Source of the DNA: Dehalococcoidia bacterium
GTDB lineage: Bacteria; Chloroflexota; Dehalococcoidia; SZUA-161; SpSt-899
Direction of reading: 5' to 3'
Length of the DNA: 42,234 nt
Assembly (NCBI GenBank): GCA_028711995.1
Contig: JAQTRE010000014.1
Coordinates: 1 to 42,234, forward strand
Shown: positions 23,322 through 31,833 of the stretch, one piece after another
Position numbering within the stretch: position 1 is the first letter of the stretch
How the letters are laid out: each line of letters begins with the position of its first letter
The notes under the pieces: model-generated
What the model was told of the DNA's origin: nothing
Databases searched by the model: none
Seen by the model: the letters and a program-made list of their open reading frames with translations, nothing else
Position numbers and translations under genes: made by a program

Positions 23322-24515
23322 TTAATGAAGCCCTCCCCCGTAGGCTCTCTCGCCGTGCTGTGATATATCTAGGCCCACCACTTCTTCTTCATCCTTGACA
23401 CGCAAGCCCATGGTCACGTCAACCAGTTTCCCCAATATTATGGTAGAGACAAAAGCAAATGCTGCCACGGCACTTACTGCGGCGATTTGCTTGACGAATT
23501 GCCCGCCGTTTCCCCACAGCAACCCATCCACTCCACCCACTGCAGCATTAGCGAATATCCCTGTTGCCAGCGCTCCCCACACACCTCCCATGCCGTGAAC
23601 TGCCCACACATCCAGCGATTCATCAATGCCCCTTTTCGTTCTCCACAGGATGCAGTAATATCCGATGGCAGAAGCGACCGCACCGATAGGAATGGCAGCA
23701 ATCGGGTTAACAAAACCAGCAGCAGGAGTGATGGCCACCAGTCCTGCCACGGCACCGCTGGCAACACCGAGCGCAGAGGGTCGACGATCATGCCAGGCCA
23801 GCAGCATCCAGGCTACCGCACCAGCCGCAGCCGAGAGATTGGTGGCCACAAAGGCACTGGCCGCTTGTCCGTTGGCTGAGAGCGAACTCCCGGCATTGAA
23901 GCCAAACCACCCGAACCACAGAATGCCGGCTCCGATGATCACCAGCGGTATGTTGCCGGGCTCCATAGGGACCTTCTCCCGGAATCCTTTCCGCGGGCGA
24001 AGGAGTAGCGCCAAAGCCAGCGCCGTCATTCCGGCATTAACGTGAACCACCGTACCGCCTGCAAAGTCGAGAGCGCCGAGATTGGCCAGCCAGCCTCCCT
24101 TGCCCCATACCCAATGGGCAACCGGACAATATACCAGGGTGAACCACAATATGGCGAAAACCAGGAAGGAGCTGAACTTGATACGCTCAACAACGCCGCC
24201 TGTCCAGAGGGCTACGGTGATCACAGCAAACATGGCTTGAAAAGCCATAAAAGCCAGATGCGGCACCGTGGTGGCATAGGTGCCCGATGGTTCCGGTCCC
24301 ACGTCCATTAATCCGATGAAATTCAGTTCTCCGATAAATCCACCCAGATCATTCCCGAAACTCAAGCTGTAGCCATAAAGCGCCCACAGGCAGCCGATAA
24401 CGCCGAGAAGAACAAAGCTCATCATCAGAGTGGAAAGCACGTTCTTGCTTCTGACCATTCCTCCATAGAACAGCGCCAGGCCGGGTGTCATCAGCATGAC
24501 CATGGCTGTCGACAT
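23322..24515 (-). CDS. amt: ammonium transporter Amt (copy 2), start probably frameshifted
   Basis: This is a second Amt channel, 397 residues from the internal ATG at 24515, with twin pore histidines in VVHVNAGMTALALALLL and VWAVHGMGGVWG. The true N-terminus seems to be upstream: the frame continues to read NAGDTVWVLMSTA, matching copy 1, but has no start codon. An ATG with GGAGG 6 nt before it sits at 24549 and is out of frame by one base. Deleting one A in the AAA run at 24543-24541 would give M-N-N-A-G-D-T and join them. Either the gene is broken at its start or the base is an error. Without the upstream part half of the first helix is missing. A GlnR-like box lies upstream. Confidence 0.88.
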   Translation of the reverse strand: MSTAMVMLMTPGLALFYGGMVRSKNVLSTLMMSFVLLGVIGCLWALYGYSLSFGNDLGGFIGELNFIGLMDVGPEPSGTYATTVPHLAFMAFQAMFAVITVALWTGGVVERIKFSSFLVFAILWFTLVYCPVAHWVWGKGGWLANLGALDFAGGTVVHVNAGMTALALALLLRPRKGFREKVPMEPGNIPLVIIGAGILWFGWFGFNAGSSLSANGQAASAFVATNLSAAAGAVAWMLLAWHDRRPSALGVASGAVAGLVAITPAAGFVNPIAAIPIGAVASAIGYYCILWRTKRGIDESLDVWAVHGMGGVWGALATGIFANAAVGGVDGLLWGNGGQFVKQIAAVSAVAAFAFVSTIILGKLVDVTMGLRVKDEEEVVGLDISQHGERAYGGGLH

Positions 24516-24589
24516 AAGAACCCATACAGTATCACCTGCGTTTATTCATGGTTAACCTCCCCCACTGGTTCAAAGGATATCTTCTGCGT

Positions 24590-24627
24590 ATTTCAAGCAA
24601 ATTAAGCTTGTGTTACAGCCATGTTTC
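24590..24627 (-). promoter_or_regulatory. GlnR-like box of amt2
   Basis: Plus-strand half-sites ATTTC (24590), ATTAA (24601), GTTAC (24612) and GTTTC (24623) again have an 11-bp period. Read towards amt2 this is GAAAC-N6-GTAAC-N6-TTAAT-N6-GAAAT. The outer GAAAC and inner GTAAC are perfect GlnR half-sites. No clear -10 was found. Confidence 0.6.
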
Positions 24628-24926
24628 AGAGGATTGCGTTTTTGGGTGCGATGGCGTATTCAAACCCTCATGCCCGAGGCTCCATCCTTGGGGAGTTTCA
24701 CTGACAGCACAATGCCAAGGCCGAATATCCCGACGAACGATGCTCAAATATTGGGTGGAGGCCCGGTGCACGGATGAGGGCTGGCTTGGTTTTGCCTTTG
24801 ATCCGAGTATGGTACGCTAATTTGGACGGGTGCATGCACAGCCTGCAAAAGCGGCTTTGCTCACAGAGGGGAATCCCTAGCAGGAGTTCTGACACTCGCT
24901 CAGATATCGTATCTCAGTGCGGGTAG
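24628..24926. other. divergent gap between amt2 and the histidine kinase gene
   Basis: With the amt2 box this gap is nearly 380 bases long. No coding region with a ribosome binding site is evident on either strand. Promoters for both neighbours should lie here, but beyond the phased box no strong -35/-10 pair was identified. Confidence 0.4.
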
Positions 24927-26282
24927 ATGATGAACAAAACGGTCGATGATTTCCACATGCGGCGCTTGCGCCAGCTGAAACTGGTCATCATTCTGGTAGC
25001 CTCTATCGTTTTTGGAGCGCTCGAGTTCTACCACACTCTGGGAGGGCGTCCATTAGTCGAGAACCCCATTCTATATTGGTTGGTTGGAATGGGTATTACC
25101 CTTGTGGTCATCGAAGGCGCTTTTCGGGCGGTTATGAAGCTACAGGAGCGCCTGCAGAAGGAAGTCTATGAGCGCAGGCGGTCTGAGGAAGCGCTGAGAT
25201 CGGAAACGGATAAGTTGCGGATTCTGGCAGATGGATTAGCTGGTATGGGAATCGGCATCGACATCGTCGGGCGCGACCACAGGATACTGGATCAGAATAG
25301 GATTCTGTCGGAGAGATTCGGCGATTGCATCGGGGGAGTTTGCTATGAAAGATACTTCGGACGCAAGGGTCCATGCGATCCTTGCCTTGTGATCAAAGCG
25401 TTGGAATCGGGAACGGTGCAGAGCTCGGAGTTTTTGAGTCCCGATGGAAGAACCTATGAGTCGCTTTCGGCCCCGCTTGCTGATTCACGGCTGAACGGAC
25501 ATGCTGACAGGGCTATTCAGGTTGTCAGGGATATTACCGAGCGCAAAAAGTCGGAGGAACAGTTGGCACGCGCCAAGCAACTGGAAAAACTTGATGAGAT
25601 GAGGTCGGTTTTGCTGGCCAGCGTATCCCACGAGCTTCGCACCCCGCTGACCTCTATTAAGGGTTTGGCCAGCACCCTGATTCAGCCGGATGTGAAGTGG
25701 GACCATGATACCGAGCAGGATTTTCTGCGCACTATTGCCCAAGAGTCTGACAGGCTGGCACAAATTGTGAGCGACCTGATAGACATGACCCAGTTGGAAG
25801 CAGGCATTATGAGGGTCAGAAAGGCTCCGGTTAGAATAACCGTCATCGTAGATCATCTCAAGAACCAGTTGGAGTCTTTGGCGTGCAACCATCAGCTTGA
25901 GGTCCATATTCCGCCGGATTTGCCGATAGTCGATGGTGACGAGGTTCGCATTGGCCAGGTGATCATCAATCTCGTCTCAAACGCGACAGCTTATTCGGAT
26001 AAAGGAACCACAATCACTCTGGCGGCCAAAACGATAGACAATGAGATCGTTGTTAGTGTTGCTGACGAGGGTGTAGGTATACCCGATGACCACCTGACTA
26101 AGGTTTTCGATCGATTCTATCGGATGGAAGAAGGGGCCAAACGCAGGCGTGGCGGTTCCGGTCTGGGTTTATCTATCAGCAAAGGCATTACGGAGGCCCA
26201 TGGGGGCAGAATCTGGGTTCAGAGCCAGCCCGGTCAAGGCGCTACTTTCAGCTTCAGTTTGCCGGTAATTGGCGGCGCATAA
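24927..26282 (+). CDS. membrane-bound PAS sensor histidine kinase
   Basis: The order of parts is two membrane helices (about 17-36 and 46-70) with almost no periplasmic loop, a coiled coil (70-98), a PAS domain (about 95-205), a HisKA dimer domain with His235 (SHELRTPLTSIKGL), and an HATPase domain with Asn352 (NLVSNA), D380EGVGIP and GGSGLGLSI at 409-417. With no real extracellular domain, the signal is probably intracellular or within the membrane. The PAS carries four cysteines at 134, 139, 150 and 153 (FGDCIGGVCYERYFGRKGPCDPC), a possible metal or redox site. No response regulator gene is adjacent. It is divergent from amt2, so a nitrogen role is possible but unproven. The start lacks a strong ribosome site; ATG 24930 is an alternative. 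Confidence 0.92.
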   Translation: MMNKTVDDFHMRRLRQLKLVIILVASIVFGALEFYHTLGGRPLVENPILYWLVGMGITLVVIEGAFRAVMKLQERLQKEVYERRRSEEALRSETDKLRILADGLAGMGIGIDIVGRDHRILDQNRILSERFGDCIGGVCYERYFGRKGPCDPCLVIKALESGTVQSSEFLSPDGRTYESLSAPLADSRLNGHADRAIQVVRDITERKKSEEQLARAKQLEKLDEMRSVLLASVSHELRTPLTSIKGLASTLIQPDVKWDHDTEQDFLRTIAQESDRLAQIVSDLIDMTQLEAGIMRVRKAPVRITVIVDHLKNQLESLACNHQLEVHIPPDLPIVDGDEVRIGQVIINLVSNATAYSDKGTTITLAAKTIDNEIVVSVADEGVGIPDDHLTKVFDRFYRMEEGAKRRRGGSGLGLSISKGITEAHGGRIWVQSQPGQGATFSFSLPVIGGA

Positions 26283-26332
26283 TTCCTCTTCGCGGTCTTT
26301 CTCTTGGGAGAATACTTCCCTCGCTTCCATTT

Positions 26333-26425
26333 CTATGGCTTCCTGCGGCCGTAGAATTTGTCTGCCTCTTCCGCGTAGCGCCGGTCTTTGGAATTGCGGC
26401 GAAGTGTGATTTTCTCTCCAACCAT
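26333..26425 (-). CDS. possible 30-residue basic small protein
   Basis: A minus-strand frame from ATG 26425 reads MVGEKITLRRNSKDRRYAEE and continues ADKFYGRRKP before a stop. The composition is protein-like (alternating charge, no rare-residue clusters) and it fills part of the 235-nt gap between the kinase and exporter genes. There is no good Shine-Dalgarno sequence, and the rest of the gap holds nothing else I can support. It may be a remnant of a longer gene. Confidence 0.2.
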   Translation of the reverse strand: MVGEKITLRRNSKDRRYAEEADKFYGRRKP

Positions 26426-26517
26426 GATATGCTATTTGCCGGATGAAATCTGGCCTCAGGCGAGCATAATCTGGCGATTGGCTTGCTGATGACCGAAAAG
26501 AACGACGGTTGATATAA

Positions 26518-28134
26518 GTGGATAAGCCCTTAGCCAAGCAACAGGAAACCAGAGGGTATCGACAACGCTGGATCGCGCTGGCCTTCCTGAGCTTTTCCCT
26601 TTTGATCATCAGCATCGACAACACGGTTCTGAACGTGGCGTTGCCTACCATTGCCGAAGATCTGGGAGCTAGCGCCAGCGGGTTGCAATGGATCGTCGAT
26701 GCCTACGTGCTGGTGTTTGCCGCTTTGCTCCTCACCACCGGCGCCTTTGGGGATCGATTCGGGCGAAAAAGAGCGCTCCAGATCGGGCTGGGCATCTTCG
26801 GCATCGGGTCACTGGCAGCGGCTCTATCGACTTCCACCGGGATGCTGATCGGCTGCCGGGCATTTTGCGGCTTCGGCGGCGCTACGATCATGCCCGCAAC
26901 CCTCTCCATCATCAGCGCCACCTTCCGCGATCCCCAGGAACGGGCCAAGGCCATTGCCATATGGGCCGGGGTTTTCGGGCTCGGGATGGGTGTGGGGCCG
27001 GTCATCGCCGGGAGTTTGTTGGAGCACTTTTCATGGAGTTCGGTGTTTTATATCAACCTTCCTGTGGTTGCTATCGGACTGATCGGGGGATATTTCTTTA
27101 TCGAAGACTCCAGGGATGAAAGGGCCCCCCGGACGGATATCCCGGGCGTCCTTCTTTCCATAACGGGCTTATTTGCGCTGGTTTACGGCATCATCAAAGC
27201 TGGTGAGGAAAGCTGGACAGCCGACAGTGTTATCTGGTCCCTGTGTATCGCCGCCATTCTCATAGTGGCATTCGTCTGGTGGGAAAGGCGCACGTCAAAC
27301 CCGATGATACCGATGGACCTTTTCCGGAACATGTCCTTTACCGGGGCCAACATCGCGCTGACTCTGGTGATGTTCAGCATGTTCGGATCGATGTTTTTCA
27401 TGAGCCAGTTTTTCCAGTCGGTTCAGGGTTGCAGTCCGCTCTCGGCAGGGCTGCGGGTTTTGCCCATGGCGCCCATTCAGATGATCGTGGCGGTGAACTC
27501 GGCGCGTGTTGCCCAAAAGGTCGGGACCAAATTGACCGTTGGCCTGGGGATTATGGGAGCGGCCATCGGCTTGTTCTACCTCTCACGGGTGGCCCATGTG
27601 GATACGCCTTACTGGGTTATCCTGATCGGAATGTCTATCATGGCTGCAGGAATGGCTACGGCGATGAGTCCGGCGACCAACTCCATCATGGGTTCCGTGC
27701 CGGTCAGAAAATCCGGCGTAGGCTCAGCGATGAACAACACCATGCGTCAGGTTGGCGGCGCTCTGGGTGTGGCTATATTGGGCACGGTGATGAATGCCAC
27801 TTATCTGCACAAGGTCAAGGCGCTGGAAGGCAATACCTCCATTCCGGATGCTGCTCAAGAGGCCATCCGCAGCAGCATCCAGGCTGCTCATATGGCAGCT
27901 GGGCGTATCCAGGAACTGAGTCCGGATCTTGCTCAAACGGTTACCAATGTTTCCAATGACGGGTTTGTCTCCGGAATGAGGGATGCCTTTCTGATCGCTT
28001 CTATCATTATGGCGATTGCGGCGTTGGTCACGCTGATTATTCTCCCTACCTGGGTGCAACCTCCGGAGGAAGAACAGCACCATGAAAGAGTGGACGGGAA
28101 TCAGCCCTCGGATGTTCCGCCCCAGGTGGAATAG
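26518..28134 (+). CDS. DHA2-family (EmrB/QacA) multidrug exporter
   Basis: This is a major facilitator with about 14 membrane helices in 538 residues, the DHA2 layout. The DHA2 motif D1 is at residues 33-43 (IDNTVLNVALP), motif A follows as GAFGDRFGRKRA, and motif C-like glycines are in GVFGLGMGVGPVIAGSLLE. It should export drugs or toxic metabolites using the proton gradient. The start is GTG at 26518; no strong ribosome site is seen. It is followed by a DedA-like gene 66 nt downstream and a UPF0104 gene, so the three may form a membrane-protein operon. The substrate is unknown. Confidence 0.92.
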   Translation: MDKPLAKQQETRGYRQRWIALAFLSFSLLIISIDNTVLNVALPTIAEDLGASASGLQWIVDAYVLVFAALLLTTGAFGDRFGRKRALQIGLGIFGIGSLAAALSTSTGMLIGCRAFCGFGGATIMPATLSIISATFRDPQERAKAIAIWAGVFGLGMGVGPVIAGSLLEHFSWSSVFYINLPVVAIGLIGGYFFIEDSRDERAPRTDIPGVLLSITGLFALVYGIIKAGEESWTADSVIWSLCIAAILIVAFVWWERRTSNPMIPMDLFRNMSFTGANIALTLVMFSMFGSMFFMSQFFQSVQGCSPLSAGLRVLPMAPIQMIVAVNSARVAQKVGTKLTVGLGIMGAAIGLFYLSRVAHVDTPYWVILIGMSIMAAGMATAMSPATNSIMGSVPVRKSGVGSAMNNTMRQVGGALGVAILGTVMNATYLHKVKALEGNTSIPDAAQEAIRSSIQAAHMAAGRIQELSPDLAQTVTNVSNDGFVSGMRDAFLIASIIMAIAALVTLIILPTWVQPPEEEQHHERVDGNQPSDVPPQVE

Positions 28135-28200
28135 GCGGTCAAATACGATCCGCGGGCCTCTTGACCATCGGAGGGTCTCTCTAGTACTCTTGAGTCAATC

Positions 28201-28767
28201 ATGAAAAAACATCGGTGGCTGTGGCTGGCGATCTCTCTGATTGGCCTCATTGCCATCAGTTTTGGCGTCGCTTATCTGTTCGGGCGATACCTGGCTCCGT
28301 TTCAGTCGAGGCTGGCGGAATCGCCCGAGTTTGCCTATCTGTTCGTTTTCGTCACCACGTTGCTGGCCAGTCTGACGATTGTGGCCCCTGTCCCGGTGGC
28401 TGCCGCGATCATGATATCTGCGGCCGCTATCTGGAATCCCTTGCTCGTCGCGTTGGCGGCCAGCATCGGCGGGACTCTGGGCGAACTCAGCGGGTATTAC
28501 GCCGGACGTCTGGGCAAGAAAATAGCCATCGATGAGAACACGCCGGGATATCGTCAAGCGGAAGGCTGGATGGATCGATACGGGTTTTGGGCGCTTTCCT
28601 TTCTGGCATTTCAACCGATCCTGCCGATCGACATCGGCGGCCTGATCGCCGGAACTTCAAGAATGCCTCTATGGAAATTCCTGCCTGCCCTGTGGTTGGG
28701 AAAATTTCCCAAATATATCCTCTTCTGTTATTCAGGAAAGGAAGTCATCGACATCTTGCCGTTCTAG
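28201..28767 (+). CDS. DedA/VTT-domain membrane protein
   Basis: This protein of 188 residues has a VTT (SNARE-associated) domain, whose members include lipid scramblases and flippases. The N-terminal helix (LWLAISLIGLIAISFGVAYLF) precedes the domain core with APVPVAAAIMISAAAIWNP, the glycine-rich GGTLGELSGYYAGRLGK, and the re-entrant FLAFQPILPIDIGGLIAG, which carries the proline-aspartate turn typical of the family. Its function is unknown in detail; undecaprenyl-phosphate or phospholipid translocation is the best family-level guess. The start ATG at 28201 has little Shine-Dalgarno support. It lies 44 nt before the UPF0104 gene. Confidence 0.85.
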   Translation: MKKHRWLWLAISLIGLIAISFGVAYLFGRYLAPFQSRLAESPEFAYLFVFVTTLLASLTIVAPVPVAAAIMISAAAIWNPLLVALAASIGGTLGELSGYYAGRLGKKIAIDENTPGYRQAEGWMDRYGFWALSFLAFQPILPIDIGGLIAGTSRMPLWKFLPALWLGKFPKYILFCYSGKEVIDILPF

Positions 28768-28811
28768 CGCCAGCGGCGTGTAGCAGCCGAGCGACAATCG
28801 AGCTGACAAGA

Positions 28812-29831
28812 ATGAAGAAACCGGATCGATTGCACCAAGTCTTGATTATAAGCTTGTTGATCGTGCTGATCTTGGTCGGCGTAACTATTGCCGTCTTTGA
28901 CTGGCGTGAGGTGGAACGATCAATTGATCAGGCCAACTGGAAACTCATGCCGCTAGCCATCACTTTCACTGTTTTCTCTTACGCATTCTTGAGTTACAGC
29001 TTTGTTGTGGTCAATAGAATCTTCGGTATTTTAATGGACCGAAGAGATCTTTTCGAAATCGGATTTGTCTCGATGGCCATGAGCCGCCTGGTACCGGCAA
29101 TCGGCGGATACTCCGTTCGTCTTTTGCTGATGAACCGCCGTGGGATAGCGGTGGCAGACATCGTAGCCGCATCCGTCTTTCATACCTACTTCAACAACCT
29201 GGTTGTGGTCAGCCTGCTGCCTATGGGTCTATTCTATTTGCTGGTGAGCCATCCCCTGACCCAGGGTGAAGCTGTCGGTCTGGCTTTGGCTGCAGTCCTT
29301 CTGGTCTTGGCCATCATATTGGCCACGATACTGGTCTTCGGCCGATCAACGCGGGTGGTGGTGTTGAGAGTCTTGAATCGCGTCGGGATGCTGCTGACGC
29401 GCCGACGCATTGGGTCGCACCTGCGGGCCTTCGATACCACTCTGAACTATGGCGTTGCTAAAATTCGTAAGCGGCCCCGACTGATCATCTTGCTGGTGGC
29501 GCAAATAGCGGGAAACTGGCTGGCAGCCGTGGCGGTTCTTGGATTCTGTTTCTATGCCCTTGGCGTCTCCATTGGTTATGGGGTCCTCCTCACCGGCTTT
29601 GCTGTCGGCATTACGGCGGGCACACTTTCGATGATTCCGGGTGGACTGGGAGTTCAGGAAGGGTCGATGGCCGGCATCTATGCCTTGCTGGGCGTATCCT
29701 TTGAGCAGGCTCTGATGGCTTCAATTCTTTTCCGGGTTGTTTACTACTTCATCCCCTTTTTCATCAGCCTGGGCTTTTATCCCAGGCTTTTGCGGGGGAC
29801 AGGCAGGAAAGGCTCGCTCATTCCCCGGTGA
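28812..29831 (+). CDS. UPF0104 / lysylphosphatidylglycerol synthase-like flippase domain protein
   Basis: This is a polytopic membrane protein of 339 residues matching the transmembrane half of MprF and the UPF0104 family. Typical segments are AIGGYSVRLLLMNRRGI near 95 and the C-terminal GTLSMIPGGLGVQEGSMAGIY followed by FRVVYYFIPFFISLGF. The soluble aminoacyl-transferase domain of MprF is missing, so a lipid-moving role alone is plausible. The ATG at 28812 gives the natural N-terminus (MKKPDRLHQVLIISLLIVLI); the longer frame upstream overlaps the DedA gene and is a shadow. The 3' end overlaps the convergent miaA gene by 14 nt. Confidence 0.87.
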   Translation: MKKPDRLHQVLIISLLIVLILVGVTIAVFDWREVERSIDQANWKLMPLAITFTVFSYAFLSYSFVVVNRIFGILMDRRDLFEIGFVSMAMSRLVPAIGGYSVRLLLMNRRGIAVADIVAASVFHTYFNNLVVVSLLPMGLFYLLVSHPLTQGEAVGLALAAVLLVLAIILATILVFGRSTRVVVLRVLNRVGMLLTRRRIGSHLRAFDTTLNYGVAKIRKRPRLIILLVAQIAGNWLAAVAVLGFCFYALGVSIGYGVLLTGFAVGITAGTLSMIPGGLGVQEGSMAGIYALLGVSFEQALMASILFRVVYYFIPFFISLGFYPRLLRGTGRKGSLIPR

Positions 29832-30741
29832 GCATTGTTCTTGCCAGATTGAGCGCATCATCCATGGTTTTTTGACGGGTCTCAAACCAGTGGATACGCT
29901 CATCCCCCAATCGAAACCAGGCATACTGATGGCGTGCAAAGCGATGCGTCTCGAATTTGATCCGTTGGGCCGCTTCGGGTAAGCTCATTTCTCCGTTCAA
30001 GAATTGGCCGATTTCTCGATAGCCCATCCCGGACATCGAAGGCAGTTCCAGGCCATAGCCCCGACCCAGCAGGCTTTTCACCTCTTCAACCAGGCCCTGT
30101 TCGATCATGCCGTCCACGCGGGAATCGATCCGCCGATACAGTTCGTCTCTCGGGGTGCTCAGACCGATGATCAGGGTGTCGAACTCAGGAGAATTTTTAC
30201 TACTCAATTCCGAGAATGGCCTGCCGGTCGAACGGCAGACTTCCAGCGCCCGGATGACCCGGCGCACATTTCTGGGATCGATCTTCTGGGCTGCCTTCGG
30301 GTCGAGGAGGTTTAATTCCCGATAGAGGGCATCGCCGCCTTCTGATTTGGCTTTGAGTTGCAGCTCTTGTCTGACCTCGGCATTCGGAGGAACCTTGGGG
30401 ATGGTCCACCCTTCCAGAACTGCCCAGACGTAGAGTCCGCTGCCACCTACCAGAAGAGCAGGTTTCCCCCGGTTGTGAATATTGTCGATGGCGTTTCCGG
30501 ATAGCTCCTGATAGAGCGCCAGGCTGAAGGATTCATTGGGATCAATGATATCAACCAGGTGGTGAGGAACGGCGTTCTGTTCTGCTTTTGTGGGTTTGGC
30601 GGTGCCGATATCCATGTATCGGTAGACCTGACGGCTATCGGCCCCGATGATCTCTCCGCCCAGATTTTGTGCCAGTCTGATGGCGAATTCGGTCTTCCCG
30701 ACGGCTGTCGGCCCGACGATGGCAATTAATTTGTTCATCAT
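29818..30741 (-). CDS. miaA: tRNA dimethylallyltransferase
   Basis: The enzyme puts a dimethylallyl group on A37 of tRNAs that read codons starting with U. The product has 307 residues, normal for MiaA. The P-loop is GPTAVGKT at 10-17, followed by GADSRQVYRYMDIGTAKP with the tRNA/DMAPP-binding residues, HHLVDIIDPNESFSLALYQ, GGSGLYVWAVLEG and RNVRRVIRALEV. The C-terminus has the family's FETHRFARHQYAWFR. Two ATGs are adjacent at the start; the first is used here. The tRNA-Ser(GCU) in this window reads AGY and is not a substrate. Confidence 0.97.
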   Translation of the reverse strand: MMNKLIAIVGPTAVGKTEFAIRLAQNLGGEIIGADSRQVYRYMDIGTAKPTKAEQNAVPHHLVDIIDPNESFSLALYQELSGNAIDNIHNRGKPALLVGGSGLYVWAVLEGWTIPKVPPNAEVRQELQLKAKSEGGDALYRELNLLDPKAAQKIDPRNVRRVIRALEVCRSTGRPFSELSSKNSPEFDTLIIGLSTPRDELYRRIDSRVDGMIEQGLVEEVKSLLGRGYGLELPSMSGMGYREIGQFLNGEMSLPEAAQRIKFETHRFARHQYAWFRLGDERIHWFETRQKTMDDALNLARTMLTGE

Positions 30742-30780
30742 GAGGTTTTTGTTTTTTGTGAGTGGCGTGTTGAAATAGTC

Positions 30781-30940
30781 AGACTCAACCCCCTAACCCC
30801 CACTCGTTGGGGGAACACAAAATATTTGGGGGACACCCCCAATCCCCCGGCAGAGAAGTATCTCTGCGCTCTCGAAAATCCTTCTCCCTCGATGGGAGAG
30901 GGCAGAGCCTGCCCCGGACTTGATCCGGGGTGAGGGTGAT
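30781..30940 (+). repeat. intergenic G/C-rich repeat, copy 4 of 5
   Basis: This is a long copy: TCAACCCCCTAACCCCCACTCG, TTGGGGG, then GGGGGACACCCCC, CCCCCGGCAGAGAAG with a TCTCTGC partner, CTCTCGAAAATCC, CTCCCTCGATGGGAGAGGG and a final GGGGTGAGGGTGA. It fills the gap between tpiA and miaA. Confidence 0.8.
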
Positions 30941-30968
30941 AATACCCAAATGGGGCGACCGCAGAGGA

Positions 30969-31739
30969 TCATTCATATGACGCTCCTGCCTTAATCCGGG
31001 CGGCTTGTTCCACCATGCTGACGAATTCGTCGGCCTTGAGGCTGGCTCCGCCGACGAGCGCCCCATCGATCTCCGGCTGGCGCATCAGTGCGGCGATATT
31101 GGCAGCATTCGCGCTTCCGCCATACTGGATACGCAAATCCTTTGACGCCGAACCGTAAAGCTCTGCGACTACCCCCCGGATGAAGCCGATGGTGGAATTG
31201 GCCTGCTGCTCCGTGGCTGCCTTTCCGGTGCCGATAGCCCAGATCGGCTCATAGGCAATGACCAGATTTTCCAGTGAGTTCAGTCCGTCCAATGCCGCTC
31301 GAGTTTGTCGATCCAGCACCTCCTGCGTCTTACCAGTCTCGTTTTCCTGGAGCGTTTCGCCGATGCAGATGATCGGCCTGAGACCTGCTTTCAGCGCAGC
31401 CTTGATCTTCTTGTTCACCATCTCATCCGTCTCCCCGAAATATCCCCGCCTCTCCGAGTGCCCCAGAATGACGTACCGGCAAATTCCTTTCAGCATCAAG
31501 GGAGAGACCTCGCCGGTGTAAGCCCCCTTCTCTTCGAAATACATGTTCTGTGCCCCCAGAGAGATGGAGGATCCTTTCAGGACTTCCGAAACCGACTTCA
31601 GCGAGATGAAGGGCGGACAGACCACTTTCTCCGCGCCGTGGATGTTTTCCAGCTGATCTTTCATCGCTCGCACCAAAGCGATTGCCTCATCGCTCGTGGT
31701 ATTCATCTTCCAGTTTCCGGCAATGATAGGTGTGCGCAT
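30969..31739 (-). CDS. tpiA: triosephosphate isomerase
   Basis: The enzyme interconverts dihydroxyacetone phosphate and glyceraldehyde 3-phosphate. The 256 residues include Lys11 in NWKMN, His94 in GHSERR and Glu164 in AYEPIWAIGTGKAA, plus the C-terminal phosphate loop IQYGGSANAANI and GALVGGASL. The ATG at 31739 follows AGGAGG by 6 nt; a six-residue extension is rejected. It is the last gene of the cooC-pgk-apgM-tpiA run. A strong hairpin lies in the 94-nt gap before it and a repeat element lies downstream. Confidence 0.97.
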   Translation of the reverse strand: MRTPIIAGNWKMNTTSDEAIALVRAMKDQLENIHGAEKVVCPPFISLKSVSEVLKGSSISLGAQNMYFEEKGAYTGEVSPLMLKGICRYVILGHSERRGYFGETDEMVNKKIKAALKAGLRPIICIGETLQENETGKTQEVLDRQTRAALDGLNSLENLVIAYEPIWAIGTGKAATEQQANSTIGFIRGVVAELYGSASKDLRIQYGGSANAANIAALMRQPEIDGALVGGASLKADEFVSMVEQAARIKAGASYE

Positions 31740-31794
31740 TCTGGGCCTCCTCCACAAAAGAATTCTCCCACTATGGATGGGGGAGCCGGAGAGA

Positions 31795-31826
31795 GGGCAG
31801 GCGGCCCGATTTCGGGCCGCCTGCCC
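31795..31826 (-). terminator. strong hairpin after apgM
   Basis: GGGCAGGCGGCCCGA and its exact reverse complement form a 15-bp stem with a 2-nt (in practice 4-nt) loop, starting 8 nt after the apgM stop. There is no U-run on the minus strand, so full termination is doubtful; partial attenuation or mRNA protection between apgM and tpiA is more likely. Confidence 0.45.
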
Positions 31827-31833
31827 GTTTGCA

